Shown: one piece after another, positions 54,058 through 61,957 of the stretch | Layout of the letters: every line of letters begins with the position of its first letter | How positions within the stretch are numbered: position 1 is the first letter of the stretch | NCBI GenBank assembly: GCA_964631235.1 | Contig: CAZVZX010000001.1 | Location: forward strand, 124,001-188,000 | DNA: 64,000 nucleotides | Source of the DNA: JARKPK01 sp964631235 | GTDB taxonomy: Bacteria > Planctomycetota > Planctomycetia > Pirellulales > Thermoguttaceae | Direction: 5' to 3' | Notes under the pieces: generated by a model | Database searches by the model: none | What the model saw: the letters and a program-made list of their open reading frames with translations, nothing else | What the model was told of the DNA's origin: nothing | Program-made: the position numbers and the translations under genes

Positions 54058-54158
54058 CGTTCCACACAATTGCGGAAACGGCCGCCGGCGCAGCGAAGCG
54101 GCTCTCTGGCATGCAGTCGCCGTTTGAGCCGCTTTCCGCTTTTCGCTGTTTTTTGGTC
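54058..54158 (+). repeat. Dispersed structured repeat, copy F
   Basis: Well-preserved copy beginning TTCCACACAATTGCGG. Its ends pair as GCGGAAACGG (54071-54080) with CCGCTTTCCGC (54128-54138); an inner pair GCCGC / GCGGC frames the core GCGAAGCGGC. It lies about 100 bp downstream of a good promoter and so is probably transcribed. Confidence 0.75.
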
Positions 54159-54318
54159 GATCGCATCGGTCAGACAGCTCGGGCCAGCAGCGTAAGCGAT
54201 CGGTTCGACGGGCGAAGTACCGTCTCGCTCGTTGCTACGGTTGATGGGATCGACGGATACCGTGCCGCGCGGTTCTTCGGTCTCGTTGCTTATCTGTCGT
54301 GATCGAGTGGCCCGACGA

Positions 54319-55371
54319 ATGGCGATCCCTAAGCCTCACCGACCGAACGCAGCCGCCAGCCCAACAAGCAGGCGGCGCGTTGCGCCCTGGGCTGTTCTTT
54401 GCCTTCGGCTGGAGACCCCCAGTTGGCTGCTATCGGCGGCGGTCCACTTCGCGGCCTTGATTCTGCTGGCGATTTCACTCGAGCGTCCTCCGGCCGGCGC
54501 GGCCGGATTGGTCTCCTGGGAACTGGGGTTCGCCGAAAGTTCCGCTGACGATCCGCGTGAGACGCTTCCGTTCGAAGTCGTGCCCTCGCCGGCGAATCCA
54601 TCAGCGGCTGATTCGATGGCGGCTTCGACAGGCGGCGAACCGGTGCGCAGCTTGGCCGACGCGCTGGGCGGCCCCGTGCCGATCGATCCCAGCGGCGCGC
54701 TGCCGGCCGCGCCCGCCGTCGGCGCTTCGAGCGGCGAGACAGGCGCCGGCGATATCCGCAGCACGATCGGCGCGGCTCAATCGCGCCCGGTTGCCGTCGG
54801 AGGCAAGGCAACCGTGGGCGTGTTCGGCACCAAGGGCGAAGGCTACAAATTCGTCTATGTGTTCGACCGCTCCGGCAGCATGGGCGGATCCGGGCGAAAC
54901 GCCCTCGAAGCCGCAAAAGCCGAGTTGCTTGCCAGCCTGCGGGCACTGGAGCAAACCCATCAGTTCCAGATCATCTTCTACAACGACCGCGTATCGAAGT
55001 TCAATCCGACAGGCGATCCCGACCGACTCGTCTTCGCCACCGAACAGAACAAACAAGCGGCCGCACGATTTCTGTCAACGATCACCGCCGACGGCGGCAC
55101 GCAACACGAGGCGGCGTTGTCGGCGGCGATCAAACTGCGGCCCGACGTCATCTTTTTTCTCACCGATGCCGACGATCCGAAGCTCTATCCCGCCCAGTTG
55201 CAGCGGATTCATCGCATGGCCAACGGAATCACAATCAACACCATTGAGTTCGGATACGGTCCGCGCGTTGACGACGACAACTTCCTCGTGCGACTCGCTC
55301 GCGAGAACGGCGGACAGCACGCTTATTTCGACGTTTCAACGCTTGTTCATCGACGCCCCGCGGGAGAGTGA
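54319..55371 (+). CDS. Membrane-anchored VWA domain protein
   Basis: A 350-residue protein with a single membrane helix near residues 36-54 (LLSAAVHFAALILLAISL), a Pro/Ala/Ser-rich linker (about 60-160) and a C-terminal von Willebrand A domain. The metal-ion-dependent adhesion site is complete: DRSGSMGG (about 185), the Thr in DGGTQHEAAL and the Asp in FFLTDADDP. VWA domains bind protein partners through a metal ion. The ATG at 54319 is chosen over an earlier ATG at 54232 because the added sequence is unlike the rest. No operon partner is obvious. Confidence 0.82.
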   Translation: MAIPKPHRPNAAASPTSRRRVAPWAVLCLRLETPSWLLSAAVHFAALILLAISLERPPAGAAGLVSWELGFAESSADDPRETLPFEVVPSPANPSAADSMAASTGGEPVRSLADALGGPVPIDPSGALPAAPAVGASSGETGAGDIRSTIGAAQSRPVAVGGKATVGVFGTKGEGYKFVYVFDRSGSMGGSGRNALEAAKAELLASLRALEQTHQFQIIFYNDRVSKFNPTGDPDRLVFATEQNKQAAARFLSTITADGGTQHEAALSAAIKLRPDVIFFLTDADDPKLYPAQLQRIHRMANGITINTIEFGYGPRVDDDNFLVRLARENGGQHAYFDVSTLVHRRPAGE

Positions 55372-55562
55372 CCGCTTGCGATTGAACATTCTCGCCCGGC
55401 CACGCGACGGAATCGTCAACTTGACGGCCGTCGTATGATGATAACGAACAGTGCCGTCGGTCGCGTTGTGCCGGTACGATGCAATCACCGCCCCCTCGGG
55501 AAACCGGCGACGGTCGCCTCGGAAAGAGCGTCGGAAGGCACGATCAGACGTTGGAGATTGCC

Positions 55563-56297
55563 GTGAGCCGAATCATTCGTTGTTCCGCCACCGCGGCGGC
55601 ATCGCTTGCGCTGGCCGTCGGCATTTGGATTTCAAACGGGGCGCAGTCGGACGGCGGCGAAGCCTCTGCGAGGAATCCCATTGCGCGACAACAGGGCAAA
55701 AAGCCGTTGCCGCAGGCCGAACGCACCGCGGCAGCGAAACAGAATTATTCAAAGGACGGCCCCATGGCGGAACAGAAGAGTGAACTCGATGAATCCGACG
55801 AGTCGAAGCCCGTTGTAAAAACCGACGCCGAGTGGCGGAAGCTCCTCACGGCGGAGCAATACCGAGTGACCCGGCAAAAGGGTACCGAGCGGGCCTTCAC
55901 CGGCGAATACTGGAACTGCACGAAACAGGGCGTGTACCGCTGCGTATGTTGTGGGGCCGAACTGTTCTCTTCCGACACGAAGTTCGACTCGGGCTGCGGC
56001 TGGCCGAGTTTCTACGCGCCGGCCGACGAAAAACGGATCGATACGGCCATCGACCGCAGCCACGGCATGGTTCGCGTGGAGGTAACCTGCCGGCGGTGCG
56101 GCGCGCACTTGGGCCACGTCTTCAACGATGGGCCGCGGCCGACCGGATTGCGCTATTGCATCAACTCGGCCTCGTTGAAACTGGAAGAGAAGCCCCCTGC
56201 CCCGGCTGCTTCGGACAAGCCGGCTGCAGAAAAGGCAAAGGCCGAGCAGCCCAGCGCCGCAAAACCCAAGGCCGACAAACCCACGCCGCGGAAATGA
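55563..56297 (+). CDS. msrB: Peptide methionine-(R)-S-oxide reductase MsrB, exported form
   Basis: Reduces methionine R-sulfoxide in proteins. The MsrB fold is complete: two zinc-binding CxxC pairs (CVCCGAELF and CRRCGAHLGHVF), the GCGWPSFYAP motif and the catalytic Cys in LRYCINSASL. The GTG start at 55563 gives an N-terminal hydrophobic signal segment (TAAASLALAVGIWISNG), so the enzyme is probably exported to repair envelope proteins. An ATG at 55764 could give a cytosolic form. The C-terminus ends in an unusual Lys/Ala/Pro-rich tail of about 35 residues. Confidence 0.93.
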   Translation: MSRIIRCSATAAASLALAVGIWISNGAQSDGGEASARNPIARQQGKKPLPQAERTAAAKQNYSKDGPMAEQKSELDESDESKPVVKTDAEWRKLLTAEQYRVTRQKGTERAFTGEYWNCTKQGVYRCVCCGAELFSSDTKFDSGCGWPSFYAPADEKRIDTAIDRSHGMVRVEVTCRRCGAHLGHVFNDGPRPTGLRYCINSASLKLEEKPPAPAASDKPAAEKAKAEQPSAAKPKADKPTPRK

Positions 56298-56351
56298 CCG
56301 CGCCGGCCCCGTCCGGAGTGCTCTGTCCGCCGCCGATGCGAGAAACGTTCT

Positions 56352-56945
56352 TCAGTCGGCCAGCAGTTTGAGAAACTCGGCCAACCATTTGGGATGGGCG
56401 GGCCACGCAGGGGCCGTAACCAGATTTCCGTCGGTCATCGCATCGTCGGCTTCCATGGGAACGTACTTGGCCCCGGCGGCTTTCAACTCCGGCCCAACTG
56501 CCGGATAGGCCGTCAAACGTCGGCCCTTGAGCACGTCGGCCGCCACAAGAATCTGCGGACCGTGGCAGATGGCCGCGATCGGCTTCTCTTTGTTCGCAAA
56601 ATGGCGAACGATTTCCAGCACTCGGTCGTTGGTCCGCAGATACTCCGGCGCGCGGCCGCCCGGGATGACCAAGGCGTCGTAATCGTCGGCCTTGATCATG
56701 GCGAAGGTGGCATTGAGCGTGAAGTCGTGGCCGCGGCTTTCTTGATAGGTCTGAGCGCCGTCAAAGTAGTGAACCGAGGTCCGAACCGTTTCGCCCGACT
56801 TCTTGCCGGGACAAACAGCATGCACCTTGTGCCCGAGCATCTGAAGCGCCTGGAACGGCACCATCACCTCGTAATCCTCGACGTAGTCGCCGACGAGCAT
56901 CAAGATCTTTTTCCCTTTTGCCACACTGCCGGAACGAGTAGCCAT
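56352..56945 (-). CDS. DJ-1/PfpI family protein
   Basis: A 197-residue protein of the DJ-1/PfpI superfamily. The nucleophile elbow is AAICHGPQILVAADV (Cys about 115), the acidic residue that supports it lies in VGDYVEDYEVMVPFQAL, and PGGRAPEYLR is conserved. Members are proteases, glyoxalases or deglycases, and the exact activity cannot be read from sequence. A strong GGGAGG Shine-Dalgarno lies 8 nt before the ATG. It converges on msrB. Confidence 0.9.
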   Translation of the reverse strand: MATRSGSVAKGKKILMLVGDYVEDYEVMVPFQALQMLGHKVHAVCPGKKSGETVRTSVHYFDGAQTYQESRGHDFTLNATFAMIKADDYDALVIPGGRAPEYLRTNDRVLEIVRHFANKEKPIAAICHGPQILVAADVLKGRRLTAYPAVGPELKAAGAKYVPMEADDAMTDGNLVTAPAWPAHPKWLAEFLKLLAD

Positions 56946-57108
56946 CGATCACGCCTCCCTTGGATCCCAATTGTCGATTCGTTTGCACGATCCCTGCGTT
57001 GCCGGCAACGAAAGCCGACGGAGCCTCAGCGCGCCCCACGCGCGCATCGTCGCCGCCCCCGCTGAGCCGCTCCGCGGCGTCACCGCGTTCGCTGAATCGG
57101 CGCGCCGC

Positions 57109-57885
57109 TCAGTTGCCGCGTTTCTGCCCGAACAACCAGGGGAGAAGCTCGGGCTCTTTGGTTGCCGGCGTCCACGAATCGTGGCCCACGCCGGGGTATT
57201 CGGTGTATTTCGGCTGGCCGCCGGCCTTCTTGATCGCCTCGATCATGTTCCGCGAGCGGGCGACCGGGACGGCCGTATCCTTGTCGCCGTGGAAGCACCA
57301 GATCGGCAGCCCGACGAGTTTATCCGCCTTCGTTTCGTCGCCGCCGCCGCAAATCGGCACCGCAGCGGCGAACATCTCCGGTTTGCGAACCAGCAAGTCC
57401 CAGGTGCCGTAGCCGCCCATCGACAACCCCATCACATACAGCCGCCGAGAGTCGATCGGTTGGTCTTTGCACAGTTGTTCAATCACTTCCAAGACCAACG
57501 CCATCGGCGCGGCCGGATTCTCCGGGGTCTCGTGAGTCTTCGAGAACCAGTTGACATCGACCCACTTCTCGCCCGAGGGACACTGCGGCGCCAGCACGAA
57601 GCACGGATAACGCCGGCGGTTCTCCGGATCGACGAAGATCGAAACCACGTGTTTCAACTGCGCCTTGTTGTCGCTGCCGCGCTCGCCCGCACCGTGAAGG
57701 AAAAGAACCAGCGGGTATTTCTCGCCGGGTTTAAGTTCTTGAGGCACAAGCAGCCGATAGTTCAACTCGCGCTGCTGGGCGTTGCGATAAACGTGCGGCT
57801 GGAAGTCGTCTTCCACGGCAGCAGCGGCAACAGAAAGGTGCATGGCGAACCAACCGACAACAACAACTCCAACGGTAGCACGCAT
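57109..57885 (-). CDS. Secreted esterase of the alpha/beta hydrolase family
   Basis: A 258-residue exported hydrolase of the feruloyl-esterase/PHB-depolymerase-like group. A signal peptide (VGVVVVGWFAMHLSVAAAA) is followed by the oxyanion motif LVLFLHGAGERG, the nucleophile elbow YVMGLSMGGYGTWD (Ser about 149), the acid FHGDKDTAVP and the His in GVGHDSWTP. The ATG at 57885 starts at the signal peptide, with GGGAGC about 8 nt upstream. Many planctomycetes export such esterases to release acyl groups from algal or plant polysaccharides; the substrate here is unknown. Confidence 0.88.
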   Translation of the reverse strand: MRATVGVVVVGWFAMHLSVAAAAVEDDFQPHVYRNAQQRELNYRLLVPQELKPGEKYPLVLFLHGAGERGSDNKAQLKHVVSIFVDPENRRRYPCFVLAPQCPSGEKWVDVNWFSKTHETPENPAAPMALVLEVIEQLCKDQPIDSRRLYVMGLSMGGYGTWDLLVRKPEMFAAAVPICGGGDETKADKLVGLPIWCFHGDKDTAVPVARSRNMIEAIKKAGGQPKYTEYPGVGHDSWTPATKEPELLPWLFGQKRGN

Positions 57886-58300
57886 GACTTGAGCTCCCTG
57901 GGACGCGAACCTCGGATATCCTGTCTTCTCGTCACGGATTGCAGCGGCCCACGGGAGCGGTTTTTCGGTCTTCGCAAATCGTATTGACGTGAGTCCGACA
58001 AATGTTGCGGCCCTCGCGAAACCCGATTTGCCGAAGCCCGATAGGCCATCACGCGGCAGCACCGCTTGGTCGGCCGCCGTGCCGCCCTGGAACTACTGAC
58101 TTCCGAACGATCCCCGCCGCGCCGAACTATCGTACTCACCGTGCCGACGCGGGGCAAGCGAGCGACCGGCGAAGAGTTCTGCTATCGAAGGATTCAGCCC
58201 GATCGCCGCTGCCGCGCCACGCGGCCGAGAGTCCCCGCTGCGGCAACACGCGTCGCGGCTGCGGCAATTGGCATCTTTACGCACCAGCCCCGCGGCCGCG

Positions 58301-58960
58301 TCAATCGCCTTCGCCGTGACGCACGATTCGACCTTGCGTGACATAAATCACGTCTTCGGCAATGTTCGTCGCGCAGTCGGCAATTCGCTCGATGTTGCGG
58401 CTGACGGCCAACAGCCGCATCAACGGCCGGGTGAGCTGAGGCTCGCGGAGAATGCGTTCTTCCAACGCGCAGCGGATCGCCCGCTTCATCCCATCCACTT
58501 CGTCATCGCGCCGGCACACATCGTGTGCGAGTGCCGCATCGAGATTGACCATCGCGTCAATCGCATCGCGAAGCATTTGCTGTGCGCGTTGGGCCATCGC
58601 TTCGAGCTCGGCGGGCGCCTCCTCTACCGGCTCTTTGCACAATGCCAGCGCCTTGTGCGCAATGTTGACGGCCAAATCGCCGATCCGCTCGAGATCGTTG
58701 TTGATCTTCAGCACGGCGACGACCATCCGCAAATCGCCCGCCACCGGCTGATACAACGCCAGAACGGCCAGACACCGCTCCTCGATATCGACCTCGCGGC
58801 GATCCACCTCGGCGTCGCGACGCTCCACCTTGCGCGCCGTTTCTTCATCGCGGCGAAGCACCGACTGCACGGCCAGGTGAACCTGCTCTTCGACGATGGC
58901 GCAGTTGGCCAGCAGGTCCGTCTTCAATCTGTTCAATTCGCGCTGCAAATGCACCGACAT
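58301..58960 (-). CDS. phoU: Phosphate uptake regulator PhoU
   Basis: PhoU restrains the Pst transporter and PhoR signalling when phosphate is plentiful. The 219-residue protein is all helical with two three-helix bundles and the conserved metal-binding repeats: ExxxD-type motifs in NNDLERIGDLAVNIA and again SRNIERIADCATNIAEDV. It is the last gene of the pst operon, 38 bp downstream of the first pstB. The ATG at 58960 fits the family start. Confidence 0.94.
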   Translation of the reverse strand: MSVHLQRELNRLKTDLLANCAIVEEQVHLAVQSVLRRDEETARKVERRDAEVDRREVDIEERCLAVLALYQPVAGDLRMVVAVLKINNDLERIGDLAVNIAHKALALCKEPVEEAPAELEAMAQRAQQMLRDAIDAMVNLDAALAHDVCRRDDEVDGMKRAIRCALEERILREPQLTRPLMRLLAVSRNIERIADCATNIAEDVIYVTQGRIVRHGEGD

Positions 58961-58998
58961 TTTCCAAACCCTCGGTCGCTGATTCCGCGCCAGGCGAC

Positions 58999-59787
58999 TC
59001 AACCGTAGCGGCCCGTCACATACATTTCCGTTTCGCGCCGTTTCGGCGTCATAAAGATGTCTCGCGTCGGCCCGTGCTCGACGATCTCGCCGAGATGCAT
59101 AAAAATGCACTCTTGGCTGATCCGCCGCGCCTGGCCCATGTTGTGCGTGACGATAATGATCGTGAACGCACGGCGGAGCTCTTCCACAAGCTCTTCGATC
59201 CGTTCGATGCCTTCGGCGTCGAGGGCCGAGCACGGCTCGTCCATCAGAATCACCCGCGGCTTCAGCGGCAGAAGTCGCGCAATGCACAGCTTCTGCTGCT
59301 GTTCGAGCGTCAGCTTTGTCGCCTTGCGGTGGAGACGATCCTTCACGTCGTCCCAAAGCTGGACGGCCCGCAGCGATTGCTCGACCATTTCGTCGCAGCG
59401 AGCCCGGTTCATCGCCGACCGGGCGATGTGAGTGCGGATGCCGAACAGCACGTTCTCGTAGATCGAAATCGGCAACGGGTTGGGGCGTTGGAACACCATG
59501 CCCACGTTTTTCCGCAACTCGCTGAGCGACACATCCGGATCGTAAATGTTCTTCCCGAGAATCTCGACGTGCCCCTCGGTCCGCACATTCTCATAGCGCT
59601 CGTTGATGCGGTTGAAGCACCGGAGCAGCGTGGTTTTGCCGCATCCCGAAGGCCCGATCAGCGCCGTGATCAGCCGCGGCTTGATCTCAACCGAAACGTC
59701 TTTCAGCGCCTGGAAGTCGCCGTACCACAAGCTAAGCCCGCGGGTGCGGACGGCGAAATCGTTCGTCGGTAAGGCTTCGGCGGGCAT
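58999..59787 (-). CDS. pstB: Phosphate ABC transporter ATPase PstB (copy with degenerate signature)
   Basis: One of two adjacent Pst ATPases. Its own nucleotide site residues are intact: Walker A GPSGCGKT (45-52), Q-loop Gln100 in GMVFQRPNPLP, Walker B ILMDEP (Asp183, Glu184) and H-loop His215 in VTHNMGQA. The ABC signature, normally LSGGQ, is replaced by LTLEQQQ (159-165). The other copy shows the reverse pattern, so this protein most likely works only in a heterodimer with it. The ATG at 59787 matches family length (262 residues); an upstream TTG overlapping the other copy's stop is possible. Confidence 0.92.
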   Translation of the reverse strand: MPAEALPTNDFAVRTRGLSLWYGDFQALKDVSVEIKPRLITALIGPSGCGKTTLLRCFNRINERYENVRTEGHVEILGKNIYDPDVSLSELRKNVGMVFQRPNPLPISIYENVLFGIRTHIARSAMNRARCDEMVEQSLRAVQLWDDVKDRLHRKATKLTLEQQQKLCIARLLPLKPRVILMDEPCSALDAEGIERIEELVEELRRAFTIIIVTHNMGQARRISQECIFMHLGEIVEHGPTRDIFMTPKRRETEMYVTGRYG

Positions 59788-59891
59788 GGTTGTGTTGTGC
59801 AATTCTGCGGCAAAGGCAGTAATCGGAGCGATGCCGGCGAGGGCGGCTGCGGCGTCCCAACGGGCGGCCGACCGCTCGGCCGCGTGCGCGA

Positions 59892-60659
59892 TCAACCGAA
59901 ATCTCCGTTGACGTATCGCTCGGTCAGTTTCTGCGACGGATTATTGAACAATTGCTCGGTCGCGGCTTCCTCGATCAGCGCGCCGGCGCTGAAAAACGCC
60001 GTTCGGTCGGCCAAGCGGCGCGCCTGTTGCACCAAATTGGTCACCAGAACGATCGTCATCGTGTTCTTCAGTTCGAGGAGAATGTCTTCGATCTTCATCG
60101 TCGTTACCGGATCGATGGCAATCGAGAACTCGTCGAGACAGAGCACCTCGGGTTGCATCGACAAGGCGCGGGCAAGCGTCAATCGCTGCTGCTGGCCCCC
60201 GGAAAGCCGCGTGCCGAGTAAATCGAGTCGGTCTTTGACTTCATCCCAGAGCATCGCCTGGCGCAAGCAGCGCTCGACGATTTCGTCGAGAAGACGGCGA
60301 TCTCGCACCCCGGCGCGTCGCGGCGCGTAGGCGACGTTCTCGTACACCGACAGGGGAAGCCCGACCGGCAACGGGAACACCATCCCCACGCGGCGCCGCA
60401 GCGCGCAAACGTCGCGCATCCGCATCACGTCCACTCCGTCAATCTCGACCGTGCCGCGAACGACGGCTCGGGGAATGAAATCGATCGTTCGATTGATCGC
60501 GCGAAGCAAGGTGGTTTTGCCCGAATTGGCCGGCCCGATGATCCCGAAAATCTGCCGTCGCGGAATGGCGAGCGTCAGATTGCGCAACGCAGCCTTCGGT
60601 CCGAAATAGACCGAGAGGTTGTCGATCCGCACATGGATGTCGGGTTCGCCGTTCACCAT
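59892..60659 (-). CDS. pstB: Phosphate ABC transporter ATPase PstB (copy with degenerate site residues)
   Basis: Second Pst ATPase, 255 residues. It has Walker A GPANSGKT (42-49), an intact signature RLSGGQQQRLTLARAL (151-166) and Walker B LCLDEF (Asp176, Glu177). Two key residues are lost: the Q-loop Gln is Pro96 (GMVFPLPVG) and the H-loop His is Asn208 (VTNLVQQA). The D-loop is also altered (SIAIDP). It therefore supplies a good signature but a poor catalytic site, opposite to the other copy. Its start overlaps the pstA stop by 7 bp, so translation is coupled. Confidence 0.92.
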   Translation of the reverse strand: MVNGEPDIHVRIDNLSVYFGPKAALRNLTLAIPRRQIFGIIGPANSGKTTLLRAINRTIDFIPRAVVRGTVEIDGVDVMRMRDVCALRRRVGMVFPLPVGLPLSVYENVAYAPRRAGVRDRRLLDEIVERCLRQAMLWDEVKDRLDLLGTRLSGGQQQRLTLARALSMQPEVLCLDEFSIAIDPVTTMKIEDILLELKNTMTIVLVTNLVQQARRLADRTAFFSAGALIEEAATEQLFNNPSQKLTERYVNGDFG

Positions 60660-61957
60660 TTCTTCCGCGACCTCAGGTAACCTCGCACCGCGATCGACGC
60701 ACTGTTGACTGCCAGCACCAGCGCGATCAGCACGGCGGCCACTCCATACTGCATTTCGGCCGATACGCCGCGCACCTGCGTGGCCAGCGTGAACAAATGC
60801 ATCGAAAGCGCCATGCAGCGATCGTGCGGGCCGTAAGGCACGAACGACGCCCATCCGTGATCGGCCACCGGCACGAAGAACACCGCGCCGGTGAACAGGA
60901 TCGGGGCCGTTTCGCCGGCGGCTCGGGCGACCTGCAAGATCACCCCGGTCAGGATTCCGCTGATCGAGTTGGGAAGCACGATCGTGCGAATCGTCTGCCA
61001 ACGCGTGGCGCCCATATTCCAGCACGCCTCGCGGAACGACATCGGCACCGAGGCCAGCGCCTCGCGCGTGCTGGTGATGATCACCGGAAGCGTCATCACG
61101 GCCAAGGTAAGCGAGGCCGCTGTCAGCGAGCGGCCCAGCCCCGCAAATAGCACGAACGCACCCACGCCGAACAACGCATGAACGATGCTCGGCACGCCGG
61201 CCAAGTTGACCACCGCCAAGTTGACCAGCCGCGTCCACCAGTTGTCGCGGGCGTATTCATTGAGATAAACGCCCGCCAACACGCCGATCGGTGCGGCCGC
61301 CAACAACGAGAACACTACGAGAAAGAACGTGCCGACCAGCGGCGCCCAGATCCCCCCGGCCGTCATGTATGCTTTCGGGTTCGAAAAGAAGAACTCCCAA
61401 CTGAACACCGGCCACGCCCGCACGAATAGGTAAACCAAGATGGCGGCCACCGGAGCGACCAGCGCGGCGGTCATCACCGCCAGAACGGCGCGAATGATCT
61501 TCTCGACCCTATCTCGGCGGCATTCGTGCCGCGTCGCCGTGAACGGTTCGCGTGCCGAAATGCGGATTGCCTGTCCGGGCCGCAAATCCACCTGCCCTCG
61601 GCCGATGGCCTCGGCCAGTCGCTCGGCAACGGTCGCCCAACTGTCCCACGGCGACTCTTCCGTGCCGTCGCCGCCGCGGTCGCCCGTGCGCGGATCTACG
61701 AAAAACTCGTGCCGAACATCGGCCGAATACTTGCCGATCGCGGCATCGCCCTCGGCGCAAAACAGATACACCTCTTTCATCTGCCGTTCGTCTGCCGGCC
61801 GCTGGTCTGCCGGAGGCAAGGCGACGGCGGCCAGTTGTTCGAGGGCCTCGACAAGCGGCGCGAAGCGCGCGGAGCGATCGGCCGAGTCGAGTCGGCGGAC
61901 AACCGCATACCTCAACGAGGGCGAAGCCGGATCTTTCGCTTCAGTCGCGCGATTCAC
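60653..61957 (-). CDS. pstA: Phosphate ABC transporter permease PstA with N-terminal extension
   Basis: Membrane permease of the Pst system, 434 residues. The typical PstA part (about 175-434) has six membrane helices and the ATPase-contact EAA loop in REACWNMGATRWQTIRTIVLPN. The first 170 residues are extra: a soluble, acidic and Arg-rich segment with no membrane helix, including a stretch HEFFVDPRTGDRGGDGTEE. It would lie in the cytoplasm, near the ATPases. It starts with GTG at 61957, overlapping the end of pstC by 17 bp. Confidence 0.92.
   Translation of the reverse strand: MNRATEAKDPASPSLRYAVVRRLDSADRSARFAPLVEALEQLAAVALPPADQRPADERQMKEVYLFCAEGDAAIGKYSADVRHEFFVDPRTGDRGGDGTEESPWDSWATVAERLAEAIGRGQVDLRPGQAIRISAREPFTATRHECRRDRVEKIIRAVLAVMTAALVAPVAAILVYLFVRAWPVFSWEFFFSNPKAYMTAGGIWAPLVGTFFLVVFSLLAAAPIGVLAGVYLNEYARDNWWTRLVNLAVVNLAGVPSIVHALFGVGAFVLFAGLGRSLTAASLTLAVMTLPVIITSTREALASVPMSFREACWNMGATRWQTIRTIVLPNSISGILTGVILQVARAAGETAPILFTGAVFFVPVADHGWASFVPYGPHDRCMALSMHLFTLATQVRGVSAEMQYGVAAVLIALVLAVNSASIAVRGYLRSRKKW

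Larger units (their letters stand above)
53701..54318. other. Spacer with hairpin, promoter and repeat copy F
   Basis: No gene is visible. In order it holds a hairpin near 53752-53773, a strong plus-strand promoter at 53923-53951 and dispersed repeat copy F (54058-54158). The transcript from that promoter would include the repeat and lead into the VWA gene. Confidence 0.55.
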
